In this document: positions 61,517 to 64,000 of the stretch, piece after piece
How positions within the stretch are numbered: the first letter of the stretch is position 1
Layout of the letters: each line of letters starts with the position of its first letter
Assembly: GCA_001464385.1 (NCBI GenBank)
Contig: LNFB01000127.1
Location: 1 to 64,000 of the forward strand
From: Deltaproteobacteria bacterium Ga0077550
GTDB lineage: Bacteria > Myxococcota_A > Polyangia > Nannocystales > Nannocystaceae
DNA: 64,000 bases
Direction of reading: 5' to 3'
The notes under the pieces: generated by a model
What the model was told of the DNA's origin: nothing
Databases searched by the model: none
The model's input: the letters and a program-made list of their open reading frames with translations, nothing else
Made by a program: the position numbers and the translations under genes

Positions 61517-64000
61517 ATGGGCGCGAGGCGCCGGATCATGGCACTCGCCTTCGCGCTCGCGTGGCTGTGCGCATGGCCGTCCGCGCGTGCGAATCCCCGT
61601 CGCCTGGCGCCAGACGCTCCGACGGCCGTGGTCGCGCCGTCGGAGCCTTCGTCGAATGGCGCGCCGTCGGGCCCGGGCCAGCTGATCCGCGGACCGCTCG
61701 CCGTCCATGCCGTCGACGTCGCGCTGACGATCTACCGCGCGGGCGAGTCACGCCCCGACGGCGGCCGCGTCCGTCGCGACGCCGCGTGGGTCGCCGGGAT
61801 CGCGACGTACACCCTGGAGCGGCCCGCGCGAGCCGGCGAGCGCATCACGCTGCTGGACTTCGCGGGCGCGATGCGCGAGGAGCCGCGGGGCCTCGACGAG
61901 GTCGCGCAGGCGAACTACGTCGACGGCCCCTTCGATCCCGGCGGCCTGACGCTCGAGCAGACCTGGGGCGCAGACGCGGTGCAGCGCGCGGGGCCCCGCC
62001 GCGATCTCGTGGTCTCGCTGCCCGAGGGCGCGCTGCAGTTCACGCTGCGCTACGCCGTCGACGTGCCCCACCGCTACTGGCCCTTCGGCTGCGTGCGGCG
62101 CCGCTGCAGCCTGTCGGGGGCCCTCGCGCCGCTGCCGAGCGTGCCCGCCGAAGGCGGCGTCTACCTGCCCGAGGGGGGACGCGTCGTCGCGCCCGCGAGG
62201 TGGACCCTCGACGCGGAGTTCGCCACGCCCGCCGACGCGCCGCCGGGGACGCCCGCGGGTCGACACGCGCGCGTCCCCGATCAGCTCGTCGTCGCGGGCG
62301 GCGACGGTGAGACCACCGCGTATCCGTCGGTGTTCTTCGGTCGACGCTGGCACGAGACCACCGAGATCCGCCGCGGCGTCACGCTGCGCGTGCTCACCCC
62401 GTGGGCGCGGCCGAGCGGGCAGGTGCCCGACGACACCGCACTGCAGCTGCGCCCCGACGTCACCGGCGTGGTGCTGCGCGCCGCCGGCGAGCTCGTGGAG
62501 CTGCTCGGCGCCATCGGCCACGCGCCACCGCCCGAGCCGCTGCTGGTCATCCAGGGCCCGCTGCGCGCCCAGATCGCCGAGCCGCACCCTGGCGTGGTCG
62601 TGCTCAGCGATCAGGCCTTCGCCCTGTTCCCGCTCGAGCGCTTCCGCCGGTTCCACGAGGACGCGATCGCCCGCGGCCTCGCGCACGCGCTTGTCGAGCG
62701 CCGGCTCCGCGGCGCGCACACGCCCTCGACCGACCTCTGGATCGGCGGCGCCATCTCGTTCGCGATGCTGCAGCTGTGGCGCACGACCCACCGCTCGCGC
62801 GACGAGTACGCCCACGACATCCTCAGCCGCTTCACCTTCGTCCCCGCCGTCGATCGCTTTCTCTACACGCAGCAGGCGAGCTTCTCCACCGCGTACTTCC
62901 GCGGCGTCGAGGACGAGATGCCAGTGCGCAACCACCCGCTGTGGTTCGCCCACCAGCTGCCCACCGGGCGCCGGATCCACGAGAAGCTCGCCGACACGCT
63001 CGGCGTCGCCGGCCTCGACGCCTTCTATCGCGGCCTCCTCCACTCGCCCGCCCGCGATCCGGTGCGGGTGGCCGAGGCGGCGTGGGGCCGCGAGCTGCAC
63101 TGGTTCTTCGCCCAGTGGCTCGGGCCGTACCCCGAGGTCGACTACGCGATCGCGGACGTCGACTCGACCCGCGACGCCGACGGCTGGTCGCACCGCATCG
63201 TGATCGCCAAGGATGCCGCAGTGCCGGTCATCGAGCCGGTGCAGCTGCTCGTCACCGAGCGTGGCGGCAAGCAGCACTTCTTGGTGTGGAACGGCGAGAT
63301 CGGGGCGACCAACGCCGCGCTGTCCGACGAGCCCGCCGCCGGTCGCCACACCTTCTTGCTGAGGACGCGCCGCAAGATCGCGTCGGTGCGCCTGGACCCG
63401 CGCGCCCGCACGCTGCAGACCCCGCGGCCGCCCCACGCGAACGTGGATCCGCTGTTCAACGACCGCCGGCCGGCGAGCTTCCGCTTCCTCTACACCGGGG
63501 TGGGGCTGTCGATCGCCGCGTCGGAGTTCCTCAACGCCGCCACCGCGACCGCGCGGTTCAACGCCATCACCGGGTTCGCGCTGTTCGAGAGCAGCCTGCG
63601 CCGGGACCTGCGGCGCACCGGGCACGTGCAGATCGCCCGCGACCGCGAGACCGACATCGCCGTGGGCGCCGGCACCAACCTGTGGTTCGGGCGCAAGGTC
63701 AACCGCCAGCGCCGGCGCGGCCGCGTGCGGCTGTTCGAGACGGTGGCGCTGCTCAACGGCCGCTCGCTCGACCCGCGCGGCGGCCTGCGCCTGGTCGAGA
63801 ACATCGCGGTCGCCGACGACACGCGCGCGTTCGGCTGGTGGCCCGAGCGCGGGCGCGCGCTGTCGCTGGCGTTGTCCGCGAGGCACACGCTGCGCATCGA
63901 GGGCGAGCGCGACGATCGCCACGATCTCGTCGTCGACGCCGGCTGGGTGCAGCTGTGGCGGATCGCGAAGGACCACGTGATCGCGACGAGTCTGTTCGCC
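61517..64000 (+). CDS. Exported M1-peptidase-like protein lacking the zinc motif, with barrel-like C-terminus (3' end outside window)
   Basis: The frame runs from ATG 61517 past base 64000 without a stop (at least 828 residues). MGARRRIMALAFALAWLCAW then PSARA is a signal peptide; ATG 61538 is an inner alternative. Residues about 60-370 are beta-rich (AVDVALTIYRAGESRPDGGR, ITLLDFAGAMREEPRG, LVVSLPEGALQFTLRYAVDV), like the N-domain of M1 aminopeptidases. In the helical domain the place of HExxH(x18)E reads AIARGLAHALVERRL followed by DLWIGGAISFAM, so the zinc ligands are absent; RELHWFFAQWLGPYP fits the family end. From about residue 640, repeated strands (FRFLYTGVGLSIAASEFLNA, HVQIARDRETDIAVGAGTNL, GRVRLFETVALLNGRSL) suggest an outer-membrane barrel. 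Confidence 0.68.
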   Translation, partial: MGARRRIMALAFALAWLCAWPSARANPRRLAPDAPTAVVAPSEPSSNGAPSGPGQLIRGPLAVHAVDVALTIYRAGESRPDGGRVRRDAAWVAGIATYTLERPARAGERITLLDFAGAMREEPRGLDEVAQANYVDGPFDPGGLTLEQTWGADAVQRAGPRRDLVVSLPEGALQFTLRYAVDVPHRYWPFGCVRRRCSLSGALAPLPSVPAEGGVYLPEGGRVVAPARWTLDAEFATPADAPPGTPAGRHARVPDQLVVAGGDGETTAYPSVFFGRRWHETTEIRRGVTLRVLTPWARPSGQVPDDTALQLRPDVTGVVLRAAGELVELLGAIGHAPPPEPLLVIQGPLRAQIAEPHPGVVVLSDQAFALFPLERFRRFHEDAIARGLAHALVERRLRGAHTPSTDLWIGGAISFAMLQLWRTTHRSRDEYAHDILSRFTFVPAVDRFLYTQQASFSTAYFRGVEDEMPVRNHPLWFAHQLPTGRRIHEKLADTLGVAGLDAFYRGLLHSPARDPVRVAEAAWGRELHWFFAQWLGPYPEVDYAIADVDSTRDADGWSHRIVIAKDAAVPVIEPVQLLVTERGGKQHFLVWNGEIGATNAALSDEPAAGRHTFLLRTRRKIASVRLDPRARTLQTPRPPHANVDPLFNDRRPASFRFLYTGVGLSIAASEFLNAATATARFNAITGFALFESSLRRDLRRTGHVQIARDRETDIAVGAGTNLWFGRKVNRQRRRGRVRLFETVALLNGRSLDPRGGLRLVENIAVADDTRAFGWWPERGRALSLALSARHTLRIEGERDDRHDLVVDAGWVQLWRIAKDHVIATSLFA

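Noticed and set aside
1-64000. Mobile element, prophage or biosynthetic cluster
   Set aside because: No transposase, integrase, phage structural, NRPS or PKS sequence was recognised; base composition looks uniform.

Overview
This is a very GC-rich, densely coded bacterial chromosome segment. Most genes follow strong third-position GC use and many start at GTG. The gene content points to a Myxococcota bacterium, possibly near Nannocystis, Enhygromyxa or Plesiocystis; the phylum is a fair inference and the family only a guess. Signs of this are many Cys-lipidated proteins with long low-complexity linkers, FHA and PilZ signalling proteins, a PP2C phosphatase, OmpA-type proteins, beta-barrels and a caspase-like protein. 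No phage, insertion sequence, CRISPR array or biosynthetic cluster was seen. The window is core and envelope territory rather than a mobile island.

Layout. 1-5.5 kb: a partial membrane protein, then a minus-strand tmk/PDZ-lipoprotein/hypothetical group, a repeat-bearing membrane protein, and a PilZ/repeat-lipoprotein pair. 5.6-13.6 kb: era (frameshifted as given) overlapping der, a VWA lipoprotein with a clear terminator, a YfgM-like/BamB-like pair and a PilZ protein. 13.7-16.5 kb: a BCP peroxiredoxin behind a long histone-H1-like tail, a tandem-repeat intergenic stretch and a lipoprotein. 16.7-25.3 kb: a CcmH-like protein, an FHA protein fused to a CpaF-like ATPase fold that has lost its nucleotide-binding motifs, a TPR protein, a phospholipase-C-like/lipoprotein pair, and a zinc-ribbon/double-FHA protein coupled to a PP2C phosphatase. 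25.4-39.3 kb: beta-barrel protein, L,D-transpeptidase, SlyD-like FKBP, OmpA/Pal-like lipoprotein, an Omp85 (BamA/TamA-like) protein and a very large TamB-like protein, also frameshifted. 39.4-43.2 kb: a tightly overlapping operon of sigma factor, membrane protein and caspase-like protease with an EF-hand and a predicted C-terminal barrel. 43.3 kb: initiator tRNA with visible promoter and terminator. 43.5-52.9 kb: tex, a YkgJ-like/DHH pair, a class II glutaminase-like protein lacking the nucleophile, PilF/Tgl-like and RodZ-like genes, mgtE and recO. 52.9-64 kb: two coupled large lipoproteins, a small FHA protein, an OmpA/carboxypeptidase-regulatory protein and, at the edge, a signal-peptide protein with an M1-peptidase-like domain lacking its zinc motif.

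How it fits together. Three themes recur. The first is outer-membrane biogenesis: BamB-like, Omp85, TamB, Pal/OmpA, L,D-transpeptidase and SlyD-like chaperone. The second is phospho- and c-di-GMP-dependent signalling: four FHA domains in three proteins, a PP2C phosphatase and two PilZ proteins. The third is likely pseudo-enzymes whose catalytic residues are gone while the fold seems kept (CpaF-like, glutaminase-like, M1-like). The two single-base frameshifts, in era and tamB, look more like sequence errors than true gene loss.
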